64,000 nt of DNA. Source: Sporobacter sp942492735. Lineage in GTDB: Bacteria > Bacillota > Clostridia > Oscillospirales > Oscillospiraceae. This document shows, in pieces, positions 23,396 through 32,704 of the stretch. The DNA lies in NCBI GenBank assembly GCA_942492735.1, contig OW818648.1, positions 3,596,001-3,660,000 of the forward strand, given 5' to 3'. Position numbers and translations under genes: made by a program. The notes beneath the pieces are model-generated. The model searched no databases. It had not been told where the DNA came from and saw only the letters and a list, made by a program, of their open reading frames with translations. The number at the start of each line of letters is the position of its first letter. Positions within the stretch are counted from its first letter, which is position 1.

Positions 23396-24334
23396 CTATT
23401 TTCTCAGCGCGTTCTGTAAAACTGTGATCAATTCTTTTTCGGCGCGGCGGCTGATTTCGCATATTGGGGTGAACATTTCAAAGGCGTGAAAGCAACCGGG
23501 ATAAACGTGAAGCTCGGTCGGCACGCCTGCTTGCAGAAGCTTTGAGGCATAGTTGATTGTCTCATCGCGGAACAGATCCAGTTCACCGACATATGTATAG
23601 GTCGGCGGGAGACCAGCGAGGTCATCCGCGCGGGCAGCGGCGGCATATGGCGAAACATCGCCACCGGTCATTATGCCCAGATACGCCTCCCAACCGAAAA
23701 CGTTCTTATCTCTGCTCCACATCCTGGGATCGGTAAATTCACAGCTGGATGGTGTCATATTGCGGTCATCGATCATCGGGCATAGCGGCGCTTGAAATGC
23801 GATAGGCGGACCTTTTCGGTCTCTCGCCAACAGAGATAGACCTGCCGTCAAGCCGCCCCCGGCACTCGCGCCGACAACGGCGATATTGGCAGCATTCACA
23901 TCGAGTTCCGCCGCGTGCTCAGAAAACCATTTGAGCGCAGCATAACAGTCCTCCAGGGGTGCGGGGTATGGATGCTCCGGCGCCAAACGGTAATCAACCG
24001 AGACAACGACACAATCAATTTCCGATGCGATCAGCCTGCAACCCGGACCCGTCATTTCCGGTGTACCGAGTATATATCCGCCGCCGTGTATGTATAACAC
24101 ACCCGGACGGCCGGCAGTCCTTTTTTTCGGCTCGTAAATGAGCACCCGCACATCTGGATCGCAATCCGGGCCTGGGATATACCGATCAGTCACGGTGACA
24201 TCGTCATTTGCCGGCACTTGTGCGCCAAACACCCCCATGGCAGTGCGGAGGTCATCAAGCCCTTCTCTGGTGAAGTTCTCCTGCGGCATCGTTAAAAATG
24301 CGTCTCTGAGCTGTGGATCGATCCGAGATTTCAT
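23396..24334 (-). CDS. Alpha/beta hydrolase of the hormone-sensitive-lipase family
   Basis: A 312-residue esterase-type hydrolase. The oxyanion motif HGGGYILGTPEM and nucleophile elbow VVGASAGGGLTAGL are clear. Asp in VGELDLFRDE and His in PGCFHAFEMF complete the triad. These enzymes cleave short acyl esters; the substrate is unknown. No signal peptide is seen, so it should be cytosolic. It is a single gene with no obvious operon partner. Confidence 0.9.
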   Translation of the reverse strand: MKSRIDPQLRDAFLTMPQENFTREGLDDLRTAMGVFGAQVPANDDVTVTDRYIPGPDCDPDVRVLIYEPKKRTAGRPGVLYIHGGGYILGTPEMTGPGCRLIASEIDCVVVSVDYRLAPEHPYPAPLEDCYAALKWFSEHAAELDVNAANIAVVGASAGGGLTAGLSLLARDRKGPPIAFQAPLCPMIDDRNMTPSSCEFTDPRMWSRDKNVFGWEAYLGIMTGGDVSPYAAAARADDLAGLPPTYTYVGELDLFRDETINYASKLLQAGVPTELHVYPGCFHAFEMFTPICEISRRAEKELITVLQNALRK

Positions 24335-24395
24335 ATGCGTACTCCTTAAATTTAGGTTTTCGTGCCAATGATAATAATATGGTGCGGTAGGTTGT

Positions 24396-25583
24396 TCAAT
24401 TTATTCTATCAACGATTTTGAGCAGGGTTACACGGTTATTATCCAGTGGATTCTCAATCACATGCTCCAGAAGCTTTTTAAGCATATCGCCTAGTCCTAT
24501 GCCCGGAGCGATGCCGCGAGCGATCAAATCGTCTCCTGTCACTGCCAGTTCGCTGAACGAATAGCACTCGCCGCTCGAGATGACTTCCTCCACACTTCGG
24601 ATGGTGCTTCCGCCTCTTAATATTTCTTCCGCGGCAGCGGCGCAAAGTGATGCCTCGACGCCAATGTCGGCCATGAGGCGCTTTAGGCTCATCCGGTTAT
24701 CGGGAAGCGGACCGGCAAGTGCCGTCACAGAACCCGCTCCGGCATACCGGACAGTTTTCGCGTCAAGGCGCATCGCATATAGAAATTCTTGAGCGGATTC
24801 GATAAGCCCTGCGCGTTTTAAAACAGCGCAGAACGCAGCCCAGCGCATCAATCGGTCTTTTGGCAGCGTTGAGAGTTTGTCCAGATTCTCAGGCAGGTCC
24901 ACCGACTGAAGCAGACGGCCTGCAAAAAGGCCATAGGCTACCGCCTTACCGGCTGTCTCCGGCCTGTCCGACTGCAATATTTTTTCTGTCTCGTCGCGGA
25001 CACGCTCGGCGGAAAGTGCCGCGCACAAATGCGCGCACTTTTTTATTGCCTTCATCGTCTCGTCTTCAATGTCAAATGACAGCTGGGCAGAAAAGCGCAG
25101 CGCACGGAACAATCGAAGTGCATCCTCAGAAAAACGGTCCTCGGCGCGTCCGACACACCGGATGACGCGGCGCTTTATATCCGCCTGACCGTCAAACGGA
25201 TCGCTTAACAAACCGGTGTTTGTCATTGCCATGGCGTTTATCGTAAAATCCCGCCTTTTCAAGTCCTCGCCCAGATCATCGACAAACCGGACATCATCCG
25301 GCCGGCGTTTGTCGGTATAGACACCGTCGCTCCGAAACGTCGTCACCTCGACAAGGCCGCTCTCTGTAATAACGGTAACCGTACCGAACCGTGCGCCTGT
25401 TTCAACAGTTTTCGGAAAAAGCGTGATAATCTCCGGGCAGAGGGCCGAAGTCGCGACATCCCAGTCATGGATGTCTCTGCCAAGCAGCATATCCCGCAGA
25501 CAGCCGCCGACAAGGTATGCTTTATGACCATTGGCTTCTAATGTATTCAATACATTGCGGACATATTCCGGCATGATTGCCAC
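24396..25583 (-). CDS. cca: CCA tRNA nucleotidyltransferase
   Basis: A 395-residue enzyme adding or repairing the 3' CCA of tRNA. The nucleotidyltransferase signature is AYLVGGCLRDMLLGRDIHDW followed by DVATS, with the metal-binding DWD. The ERxxxE-type region (LSAERVRDETEKIL) and an HD-less C-terminus follow. Several starts are possible; the GTG at 25583 is favoured because GGGGGAGG lies 7 bases before it, while the neighbouring ATGs are too close or too far. Confidence 0.92.
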   Translation of the reverse strand: MAIMPEYVRNVLNTLEANGHKAYLVGGCLRDMLLGRDIHDWDVATSALCPEIITLFPKTVETGARFGTVTVITESGLVEVTTFRSDGVYTDKRRPDDVRFVDDLGEDLKRRDFTINAMAMTNTGLLSDPFDGQADIKRRVIRCVGRAEDRFSEDALRLFRALRFSAQLSFDIEDETMKAIKKCAHLCAALSAERVRDETEKILQSDRPETAGKAVAYGLFAGRLLQSVDLPENLDKLSTLPKDRLMRWAAFCAVLKRAGLIESAQEFLYAMRLDAKTVRYAGAGSVTALAGPLPDNRMSLKRLMADIGVEASLCAAAAEEILRGGSTIRSVEEVISSGECYSFSELAVTGDDLIARGIAPGIGLGDMLKKLLEHVIENPLDNNRVTLLKIVDRIN

Positions 25584-25780
25584 CGGCATCACCTCCCCCT
25601 TGCGCATAAAAACGCTGTATTTATGCGCTTAATATGCCAAAAAACGCGCTATAATCACTCTTGTAAAAGTATCCTATACGTATTATAATCATTTGGCGAC
25701 GTCAAAACAATGATGTTTTATTAAACATGTTTTTTACACGCGTTTAACAATAGTTTTTTAATCTCTGCCTGGGGTGTTAT

Positions 25781-27166
25781 ATGAGTATATCTGAATTTGA
25801 AACCTGCATTAAGTCCGGCTTGAGGGGACATCTCGTCGGAATCGGCGGCGTGTCGATGTCTCCGCTCGCCGAAGTCCTGCACAATATGGGCATCCTGATC
25901 TCCGGCTCCGACATGAACGACAGTGATGCCGTGCGGCATCTTAAATCTCTTGGCATCGACGTAAAAGTCGGCCATCAGGCCGAAAATATCGACGGCGCAT
26001 GTTTTGTTGTCAGAACAGCTGCCGCCCGCGAGGACAATGTGGAGATAGCCGCCGCCCGCACCTTAGGGATTCCTGTTTTTGAACGCGCGGAAGCGTGGGG
26101 ATACATCATGCGCGGCTACAAAAATGCCGTCTGCGTTTCAGGCGCGCATGGGAAAACAACAACGACCTCCATGGCGACACACATCCTCATGGCCGCCGGC
26201 GCAGACCCGACAGTCATGATCGGCGGAACCTTACCGAAGCTCAATTCCGGATACCATGTCGGCAACGGCGACGTCATCGTCCTTGAATCGTGCGAATACT
26301 ATAATTCATTTCACAGCTTTTTCCCGACAGTTGCCATTGTTTTAAACATCGACGCCGACCACCTCGATTTTTTCAAGGATCTCGACGACGTAAAAAAGTC
26401 TTTCCGGCAATTTGCGTCGCTCGTTCCAGAAAACGGTTATATCGTCTGCAACGCAGACGACAGCAACACGATGGACACGCTGAAGCCCTTAGGCCGCAAG
26501 CTTTTCACGTTCGGTTTAAGCGATAACGCAAGAGTCCGGGCTGTCAATATCGTCCAGAACGGCGGCGGTTTCGCATTTGATGTGCTTTATGACGGCAGCT
26601 TCTTTTGCCATATCTCCTTAAGCGTTCCCGGGATGCACAATGTCATCGACGCGCTGGCCGCAGCCGCGGCAGCTATTACGCTGAACATCCCAGCTGACGC
26701 TATTACAGAAGGCCTTGCGGACTTCAACGGCGCCGGCAGACGCTTTGAATATAAGGGCACATTTCAAGGCGCAGCGATATACGATGATTATGCCCACCAC
26801 CCACGCGAGCTGCACGCCTTGCTCGATGCTGTCAGAACGCTTGATTATCAGCGTGTCATTATTGCCTTTCAGCCGCACACCTATACCAGAACGCATATGC
26901 TGTTCGATGACTTTGTCACTGAGCTGCAAGGCGCAGACCTCGTGTTTCTTGCCGAAATATATGCCGCGCGTGAAAAAAATACGATCGGTATATCATCAAA
27001 GGATCTGGCAGAAAAAATCCCTGGTGCTGTTTTCTGCCCAACATTCGGTGAAATCGAAAAACAGATACATGATGTAGCAAAAAAAGGTGACATTATTTTA
27101 ACCGTCGGTGCCGGAGATATTTATAAGATCGGCGAAAAGCTGGCCATTGATGGTGCGCTGCGATAG
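25781..27166 (+). CDS. murC: UDP-N-acetylmuramate-L-alanine ligase
   Basis: A 461-residue cytosolic Mur ligase adding L-Ala to UDP-MurNAc with ATP. Signatures are the nucleotide-sugar fold HLVGIGGVSMSPLAEVL, the P-loop SGAHGKTTTTSMATHIL, NIDADHLDFF, and the C-terminal DDYAHHPRELHALLDAV. It follows MurA in the wall pathway, although the genes are 15 kb apart and oppositely oriented. A small membrane-protein gene starts 33 bases downstream. Confidence 0.96.
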   Translation: MSISEFETCIKSGLRGHLVGIGGVSMSPLAEVLHNMGILISGSDMNDSDAVRHLKSLGIDVKVGHQAENIDGACFVVRTAAAREDNVEIAAARTLGIPVFERAEAWGYIMRGYKNAVCVSGAHGKTTTTSMATHILMAAGADPTVMIGGTLPKLNSGYHVGNGDVIVLESCEYYNSFHSFFPTVAIVLNIDADHLDFFKDLDDVKKSFRQFASLVPENGYIVCNADDSNTMDTLKPLGRKLFTFGLSDNARVRAVNIVQNGGGFAFDVLYDGSFFCHISLSVPGMHNVIDALAAAAAAITLNIPADAITEGLADFNGAGRRFEYKGTFQGAAIYDDYAHHPRELHALLDAVRTLDYQRVIIAFQPHTYTRTHMLFDDFVTELQGADLVFLAEIYAAREKNTIGISSKDLAEKIPGAVFCPTFGEIEKQIHDVAKKGDIILTVGAGDIYKIGEKLAIDGALR

Positions 27167-27199
27167 ATTAAGTACGGGAACGAAAGGCTACTTTGGGTT

Positions 27200-27736
27200 A
27201 TGGAAGACGCTACACCGAATAAGGAAAACCTTTTAGAGAACGAAACTGCCAATCTTAGATTGAGCGGCACACATGATGCGCAGCTGCCGATATCCGTCGT
27301 GGGTGGGCTCATCGGTATGCTGATTGGGACTCTTCCGGCGGCAATATGGGTGCTTATCTTTGGCGTCACTTTTTCTCCACTCTACGTATTTTTGCCGCTT
27401 CTCATTTATTGGGGCATCAAGTTCTTCAAGGGCTATCGCGGAAAGCGTGGTTTTATCATAATATGCTTTTACTCAGTCATCGGCTTCTATCTAACCATCC
27501 TGTCCTGCCAGGCGGCGATCGATGTCATTAAGTATAAAATGCTTTTTACAAGTCTGCCGCTGGTCACGATAACCATGATCGGCAAAATAGAGTCGCTTTC
27601 CGGACTCAAATTTTCATCGGCATATGTTTTTCCGACGCTGTTCGTCCTCCTCGGCGCCATGCTCACCCTTGAGCTGCTGATGCACAAAAATGAGACCGCA
27701 GCAGCACCGGAGCGACGCCATAGGAAAGAGGACTAA
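27200..27736 (+). CDS. Hypothetical membrane protein downstream of murC
   Basis: A 178-residue protein with a polar ~30-residue N-terminus, about five hydrophobic segments (about 33-55, 57-72, 80-105, 112-130 and 140-160) and a charged C-terminus (APERRHRKED). I do not recognise the family. It is close behind murC and ends at a terminator, so the two are probably co-transcribed. Confidence 0.65.
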   Translation: MEDATPNKENLLENETANLRLSGTHDAQLPISVVGGLIGMLIGTLPAAIWVLIFGVTFSPLYVFLPLLIYWGIKFFKGYRGKRGFIIICFYSVIGFYLTILSCQAAIDVIKYKMLFTSLPLVTITMIGKIESLSGLKFSSAYVFPTLFVLLGAMLTLELLMHKNETAAAPERRHRKED

Positions 27737-27762
27737 ATAAAGTCCATTATCATGATTAATAG

Positions 27763-27803
27763 TCCCATGCCGCTCTTGAGGAGAAACTGGCATGGGATTT
27801 TAT
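27763..27803 (+). terminator. Terminator after the murC pair
   Basis: TCCCATGCC (27763-27771) pairs with GGCATGGGA (27789-27797), then TTTTAT. Confidence 0.8.
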
Positions 27804-27817
27804 ACTGTTCTTACATA

Positions 27818-27925
27818 AACTTAACGAGATATCAGCATATCCCGCGATACTTGTCATTCCCGCGAAGGCGGGAACCCATTCTCCCAGGTAAGTGGATTCC
27901 CGCCTTCGCGGGAATGACAGCGCGG
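27818..27925. repeat. Extended GTCATTCCCGCGAAGGCGGG repeat, copy 1
   Basis: ACTTAACGAGATATCAGCAT leads into ATCCCGCGATACTTGTCATT and then CCCGCGAAGGCGGG. A facing copy, GATTCCCGCCTTCGCGGGAA, follows at 27895-27914. The whole ~100-base unit including the GAGATATCAGCATATCCCGC lead-in recurs at 58011. Confidence 0.9.
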
Positions 27926-27960
27926 AGTATCAGGAATAACCGCAAGCATTAACAATGTCA

Positions 27961-29034
27961 TTACTTAATATAGATTTTCTTTATATATTTTGAGCTGCCA
28001 GACGAAAGCAGGCCCTGATAATTCAGTCTGAATGTCACCTGGTCACCAACACTGATTTTATCACCGGCATCATTGACATCGATAATCAGGTGGTCGCTGC
28101 TCCCTCCGAGTATGTGCGTGTTTTCATCAACAGGGATCAGTCCTTCGATGTTGACGTCCTGTTTACCTAAAGCCACGATTGCACGTTTTCTTAATCCCCT
28201 GTCTACAAATACAGGCTTATTCCCGGAAGAATCCTGGCCAGTTTCACCGATGGGCATAGACGGCTTAATCTTCAGCTCAATGACTTCCGTCCTGAGAAGA
28301 AATGCGTCCTGATGCAGCCACGGAATGACGTAATCGTGCGTTGTATCAGTTCCTAACAAAATGCCTTCACCGATTCTGAGCTGATTGATGCCGTGTGGCA
28401 TCATTCCGTTATCTATGAGTTTGAGCGACGAGGTGCCGCCGCCGGAAATCGTTTTCAGCTCGATACCGGCTCGCTTCTCAATATCTTTTTTCATTTCAAG
28501 CAGCAAGTTCAGGTTGTTCATCGTCGGTAAAACACCGCCGTAACAGCCCATATTCGTACCGATTCCGGATAACGCGATGCCTGATAGCTGAACAATCTTT
28601 GCGGCGAAGTCCGCGGCATCTTCCGGAAGTACGCCCTCTCTGAGATCACCTACATCAATCATGAGGACGACATTATGTTTGATACCTTTCCTCAATGCGC
28701 TGTCTGCAAGCGCACGAATTACTGTATATTCTGAGTTAATGCTATAGTCAGCAAACGCAATAACCTTGTCGACTGAGCTCAATCTTGGAATTCTAAGCAG
28801 TGTCATGTTTTGGGAGAAGTGTTTTTTTCTTAAGGCAATAATGTTATCAAGTCTTGCATCGGCTAATTCTCTGATACCGCCGCGAATCATCGCCTCAACG
28901 ATACGCGGCAAAGCTGAGAACCCCTTTGTTACGCCCAGAACCTCGATGCTCTGCTGTGCGCATTTGTCAACAATTCTTCTCGAGTTCTCTTCGAGCTTAC
29001 TTAAGTTAATTTCAAGGTGTGGTGATAGCTGCAT
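27961..29034 (-). CDS. Alanine/ornithine-racemase-like PLP enzyme
   Basis: A 357-residue fold-type III PLP enzyme. The PLP lysine is in VLGVTKGFSALP (~residue 38), with VLMIDVGDLREGV, GIGTNMGCYGGV and TISGGGTSSLKLID following the ornithine racemase/COG3457 pattern rather than classical Alr. It would interconvert L- and D- forms of an amino acid, perhaps ornithine. ATG at 29034 follows AAAGGAGGCTACG; the longer frame extends into the GNAT gene. The upstream GNAT gene ends 25 bases before it, and a GltS-like symporter lies further upstream. Confidence 0.82.
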   Translation of the reverse strand: MQLSPHLEINLSKLEENSRRIVDKCAQQSIEVLGVTKGFSALPRIVEAMIRGGIRELADARLDNIIALRKKHFSQNMTLLRIPRLSSVDKVIAFADYSINSEYTVIRALADSALRKGIKHNVVLMIDVGDLREGVLPEDAADFAAKIVQLSGIALSGIGTNMGCYGGVLPTMNNLNLLLEMKKDIEKRAGIELKTISGGGTSSLKLIDNGMMPHGINQLRIGEGILLGTDTTHDYVIPWLHQDAFLLRTEVIELKIKPSMPIGETGQDSSGNKPVFVDRGLRKRAIVALGKQDVNIEGLIPVDENTHILGGSSDHLIIDVNDAGDKISVGDQVTFRLNYQGLLSSGSSKYIKKIYIK

Positions 29035-29059
29035 CGTAGCCTCCTTTATCTTCGAATTG

Positions 29060-29653
29060 TTATATGAGTGATTTGCGCATGATATATCTGTGTCGTTCGC
29101 CGTACATTTTTTTCTCATCCGCGATTTTAAAGCCGTTTGCTTCCAAATTATTCAGACTGACTGTGTTTTCAGGGGAGACTGTCGCCAGTGCTTCGATAGC
29201 GCCGATAGCTCTGGCCAGCTCATCCTTCATCGATATGAATACTTTCTGGATTCCATAACCCGTATACTCAGGATGCACAAACGTCGTATCATACGTCACA
29301 CATCCGAGGCACTGCTCCTGTGTGTAATTCAAGTAATACCCCAGATTTCTGGGGCTGTACGGATTTGTGAGCACTAGGGTGAAAGCAATCAACCGGCCAT
29401 TCAGATAAGCCCCGATACAGATATCGCTCATCAGCGATTCTGCCAGTTCCTCTTGTGTCGAAAACACAAATGTGTCTTTGACGATAACAGCATCATGGAC
29501 TTTTCTCTGCAGCTCGATAATATCATTCAGGTCCTCTTCCGTGCACTGACGGACACTAACCGAAAGGTCCCGCATCCCTTTCCTTTTCAATAATACGAAC
29601 GTCTCCGTTCCACAGCTTCCATTGGCGGTTTTTTCTGAATTTTCTGCGCCCAT
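29060..29653 (-). CDS. GNAT family N-acetyltransferase
   Basis: A 197-residue acetyltransferase. The GNAT core is visible: VRQCTEEDLNDIIELQRKVH, YDTTFVHPEYTGYGIQKVFI (acetyl-CoA loop, atypical GYGIQK) and TVSPENTVSLNNLEANGFKI. The substrate is unknown; position between a racemase and an amino-acid symporter suggests an amino acid or amine. ATG follows AGGAGAATCGTCA. Confidence 0.82.
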   Translation of the reverse strand: MGAENSEKTANGSCGTETFVLLKRKGMRDLSVSVRQCTEEDLNDIIELQRKVHDAVIVKDTFVFSTQEELAESLMSDICIGAYLNGRLIAFTLVLTNPYSPRNLGYYLNYTQEQCLGCVTYDTTFVHPEYTGYGIQKVFISMKDELARAIGAIEALATVSPENTVSLNNLEANGFKIADEKKMYGERHRYIMRKSLI

Positions 29654-29776
29654 TGACGATTCTCCTGACTTTTTTGCCGCCGCTTACATACGCGTCAGAT
29701 TTATTATTATATCACGATAATATTAAGGAATCAGTTGCCATAATATTACAGAAGTATTAAATGTGAGTTAATATTT

Positions 29777-29812
29777 ATCCCCTGCCGGTAACTTAATTTG
29801 CCGGCAGGGGAT
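29777..29812 (-). terminator. Hairpin after the symporter gene
   Basis: ATCCCCTGCCGG (29777-29788) pairs perfectly with CCGGCAGGGGAT (29801-29812). The minus-strand tail is AAATATTAAC, so the U tract is weak. Confidence 0.6.
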
Positions 29813-29834
29813 TTGTGTTTGTTTATGTAACGTT

Positions 29835-31235
29835 TTATTTAGCTTTCTCTTTATCACTGCGCTTTCGTATATTAACCTTGAAAATAAATAGCATCAACAG
29901 GATGAAATACACAATACATAAACCAAGGGTCACAAAAGTCATAACTGTTGTTTTCCATGCCATGCCGATAAACACAAGCATCGGGGCTCCAAAAACAATC
30001 GCAAAGCTTGAACCTGTAATCAAATTGTTGGCCGCCGGTGTTTTATAATCGGGATCGATCTCACGAAGCAAAAGGATACCGGAACTGATCGTTCCTGTCA
30101 TCATACCGTACATGGACAGCAGACCTTCATAGAAATAACCCTTATAAACTTTTTTACAGACCCAAACAAGGAAATACCATGTAATAATTCCACCTGTGAC
30201 AGCCATTAAAACAAAGGGCAGCCATAGTCCGGATAAGTCCAGAAAATTGATTGAAGCGATACCGGCGACAATCATCGCGTCGAAAAAGAATCCTGAGATT
30301 CGTGAAAGCAAGTAATTGTTTTGGTATTGGCGGGTCATCACTTTGTAGCCCTTGAGGTTTTTAAGGATGACACGGGTGAGAATCGCCAAGGCAGAACCGA
30401 TAATGAAATTAAATCCCCACAGCAGTGTATTTAAAGTCGCCGCAGCACCCGGCAGGTATGATGAAAGCGCCGCAGTAATGCCCCAGGTTATAAGATAGGT
30501 TGCCAGGTAGACAAGCAGAACCAGCGCCACCTGAATCGAAAATTTATCAACCGATTCCGCTACCGGTATTTCGTCTTCGTCTTGAAATTTATCGACATTG
30601 ACCGACCCCATCGCTTCATTGCTGCTGCTGACCTTAATAATTTTCCCTTTTTTGGACAACACATTCAACGCGATGACACCGACGATGCAGGCACATAAAT
30701 AACCTGACGCCGCCAGCGACAATCCGAAGCTGCGTCCGCCAACAAACCCGTTGGCTTCGTAGATTGAACCGATATTGTTGGCTTGTCCGGGACCTTGTCC
30801 GTAGCCCATGGGCAGGAGTATACCCGCCGCTTTGAACATATCCGGCATCAGCGTATAAGCCAACCCGATTGATATAGCCAGACCGAATACTGCCTGGATC
30901 AAATAGGACCCAACGATGATCGCGCCGCTTTTCGGACCGGTGAGATTTCCTTTTTCTTCTGTACTTTTGTCAGGCACACGAAGTGACATTGCAATAAAAC
31001 CCAGCGCAATGCCATGATAGATGAGCTTTTCCATAAATGCCATATCAAAGTCAAAAATTCCGACATTCCGTACAATCAGAAGGATAAAACCACCCAAAAC
31101 GGCAGTAGGTATAAGGCTGTTTCTGATAAACGGAATTTTTCTGCGCAAAATGTTTGAGAGCAAAATGACAACCGCGATAATACCGAATTGAATAATGACA
31201 TCCCAAAGTGAGACGTTAGCGTTGGAATAGTCCAT
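29835..31235 (-). CDS. Sodium/glutamate symporter-like (GltS/ESS family)
   Basis: A 466-residue membrane protein with 10-12 hydrophobic segments. IQFGIIAVVILLSNILRRKI, LIPTAVLGGFILLI, GYGQGPGQANNIGSIYEANG and MYGMMTGTISSGILLLREID match the two inverted-repeat halves of the ESS (GltS) family. It probably imports glutamate or a related anion with sodium; specificity is not certain, and the hydrophilic central loop (~residues 195-230) is longer than in E. coli GltS. ATG follows GGAGGTAGGAT. Confidence 0.85.
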   Translation of the reverse strand: MDYSNANVSLWDVIIQFGIIAVVILLSNILRRKIPFIRNSLIPTAVLGGFILLIVRNVGIFDFDMAFMEKLIYHGIALGFIAMSLRVPDKSTEEKGNLTGPKSGAIIVGSYLIQAVFGLAISIGLAYTLMPDMFKAAGILLPMGYGQGPGQANNIGSIYEANGFVGGRSFGLSLAASGYLCACIVGVIALNVLSKKGKIIKVSSSNEAMGSVNVDKFQDEDEIPVAESVDKFSIQVALVLLVYLATYLITWGITAALSSYLPGAAATLNTLLWGFNFIIGSALAILTRVILKNLKGYKVMTRQYQNNYLLSRISGFFFDAMIVAGIASINFLDLSGLWLPFVLMAVTGGIITWYFLVWVCKKVYKGYFYEGLLSMYGMMTGTISSGILLLREIDPDYKTPAANNLITGSSFAIVFGAPMLVFIGMAWKTTVMTFVTLGLCIVYFILLMLFIFKVNIRKRSDKEKAK

Positions 31236-31276
31236 ATCCTACCTCCGAGCCTCATATTTTATCAACCGTATGGTTT

Positions 31277-32455
31277 TCATGATATATTAGCGGTATTTGG
31301 CCTGCCTCTGACCGCAGTGTTTGTCAAAACGCCCAGCATCGACTCGTATTTTCGCCCGCTCCGAACGATCTCAGACTTAATTTCGTAGTTGACGCCCTCG
31401 GCTGAAAAAACGATATGCGCGTCGCCGTAAACACTCATCTGATAGAGCTTATTGAGCGGGACAGAAAAGCTCCCAAGAACAAGGCGGTCCTTGTAGAGCG
31501 CAAGCGCCCCTTCTGTGACAAACTCCTCGCTGTGGTCCGGCCCAATCTGCCACAGGCTCTGTTCGGAATCCTCGTAGATCGGCCCGTCGCCGGCGGTGAG
31601 CGCGTGCTGGCGCAGGAAACTCTGCTGCCACGCATCCCATTGGGCCACAGTCTCAAAGGGTTTGTTCTCTCCCTCGAAAAAGCCGTATTCGTTATATTTG
31701 ACCTTCAAGCCGCAGGAACATTCGAAATCGTCGCCCCGGCTTTTCAGGGTGCAGACTTTTTTACAGGCAGGACAGGCGTACAGCGCATTTTCGAGCCCGG
31801 AGGCCAGCGCCTTACCGCGGTAACGGATACTCACCCGCCGCTGCGTTTCAAAGGCATCCTCACAGATATCGGTATTGATGGCCTCGGTGATAGCTTCCGC
31901 CGTCATGCCCATGAGCTGTTCCGGTGTATAGACCTTCACCATGCGCCCATTTATCCAGCCGCGCCGTGAGGTCTTGCTCCACCTCGGACTGGACAGATAA
32001 CCGCCGGTCAGCTTGTATGTCACAAGCGCGGCGCGCGAGGCTTTGATGAGCCGACCCGTCGTCGGATGCAGTTGTCCTGTCAGCCCGTTCCAGGATTTGT
32101 CACCCTCGGCGAAAAGCCCGACGTTCGATTTGTTCTTCAAGGCGCGCATAATGCTCATGGCCGACACGGTGTCCGTTGACCCTTTAATCCGTGGAATCGG
32201 CGCCACGAGCCAGACAAGCAGCTTCGTCATAAAGCCGCGGCGGAAAAGATGCTCGCTCGCCACAAAATACATCTGCTGCCTGAAACTGCACCCAACCATG
32301 ACCGGATCGAGATCCGTCACATGATTGGCTACCAATAGAAACGGTCCGTCAATTTTCGGCGCCCGTTCGCAGGAATAGTTGAATTTGAGCTTTAAAAAGA
32401 TGTATGCCGGAAACCGCAATATACTCCACATAATTCTGTGCCTCAATCGGCTCAT
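31277..32455 (-). CDS. PlsC-like acyltransferase fused to a zinc-ribbon C-terminal region
   Basis: A 392-residue protein. The first ~200 residues are a lysophosphatidate-acyltransferase fold: NHVTDLDPVMVG (HX4D motif, near residue 45) and GLFAEGDKSWNG (glycerol-phosphate site, with the usual EGTRS altered to EGDKS). Then CPACKKVC...CSCGLKVKYNEYGFF forms a zinc-ribbon-like four-cysteine element near residues 225-255, followed by ~130 residues of beta-rich sequence. The fusion is unlike standard PlsC. Start ATG at 32455 follows GGGAGGTGCCTGT. Confidence 0.8.
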   Translation of the reverse strand: MSRLRHRIMWSILRFPAYIFLKLKFNYSCERAPKIDGPFLLVANHVTDLDPVMVGCSFRQQMYFVASEHLFRRGFMTKLLVWLVAPIPRIKGSTDTVSAMSIMRALKNKSNVGLFAEGDKSWNGLTGQLHPTTGRLIKASRAALVTYKLTGGYLSSPRWSKTSRRGWINGRMVKVYTPEQLMGMTAEAITEAINTDICEDAFETQRRVSIRYRGKALASGLENALYACPACKKVCTLKSRGDDFECSCGLKVKYNEYGFFEGENKPFETVAQWDAWQQSFLRQHALTAGDGPIYEDSEQSLWQIGPDHSEEFVTEGALALYKDRLVLGSFSVPLNKLYQMSVYGDAHIVFSAEGVNYEIKSEIVRSGRKYESMLGVLTNTAVRGRPNTANIS

Positions 32456-32664
32456 ACAGGCACCTCCCTCGTGCTGTCCATCATCAGAGGTCATAGCATT
32501 CATTTTTGTTAATATTATTATATACCTTGCGCGGCTTCGCGCAATTGTGGAATTTTGAGTTTTTTCATTTGTATTTATTACTGTATTGTGAATTACAACG
32601 ACGGCAGAAACAATTTAATCAGAAAAATCGGTATTTGTACAGACCTAAAGGTGCCTTAGCTTAG
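32456..32664. promoter_or_regulatory. Upstream region of the PlsC-like gene with a spacer hairpin
   Basis: On the minus strand TATAAT (32522-32517) lies directly after a perfect dyad, TTGCGCG-GCTT-CGCGCAA (32527-32544), which fills the promoter spacer position. No clear -35 hexamer is present. A dyad between -35 and -10 is the arrangement used by MerR-type activators, but this is only suggestive. Confidence 0.35.
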
Positions 32665-32667
32665 AAA

Positions 32668-32702
32668 AAAATCCTGAAACTCAATTGTTTCAGGATTTTT
32701 AT
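32668..32702 (-). terminator. Terminator of the CoA-transferase operon (bidirectional)
   Basis: AAAATCCTGAAAC (32668-32680) pairs with GTTTCAGGATTTT (32687-32699), with A/T runs on both sides; it lies just after the leftward DUF6125-like gene. Confidence 0.88.
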
Positions 32703-32704
32703 GC

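Noticed and set aside
27752..27952. A 66-codon plus-strand frame after murC
   Set aside because: It crosses a terminator and both arms of a repeat element (reads SFPRRREPILPG, a usual artefact of this repeat).
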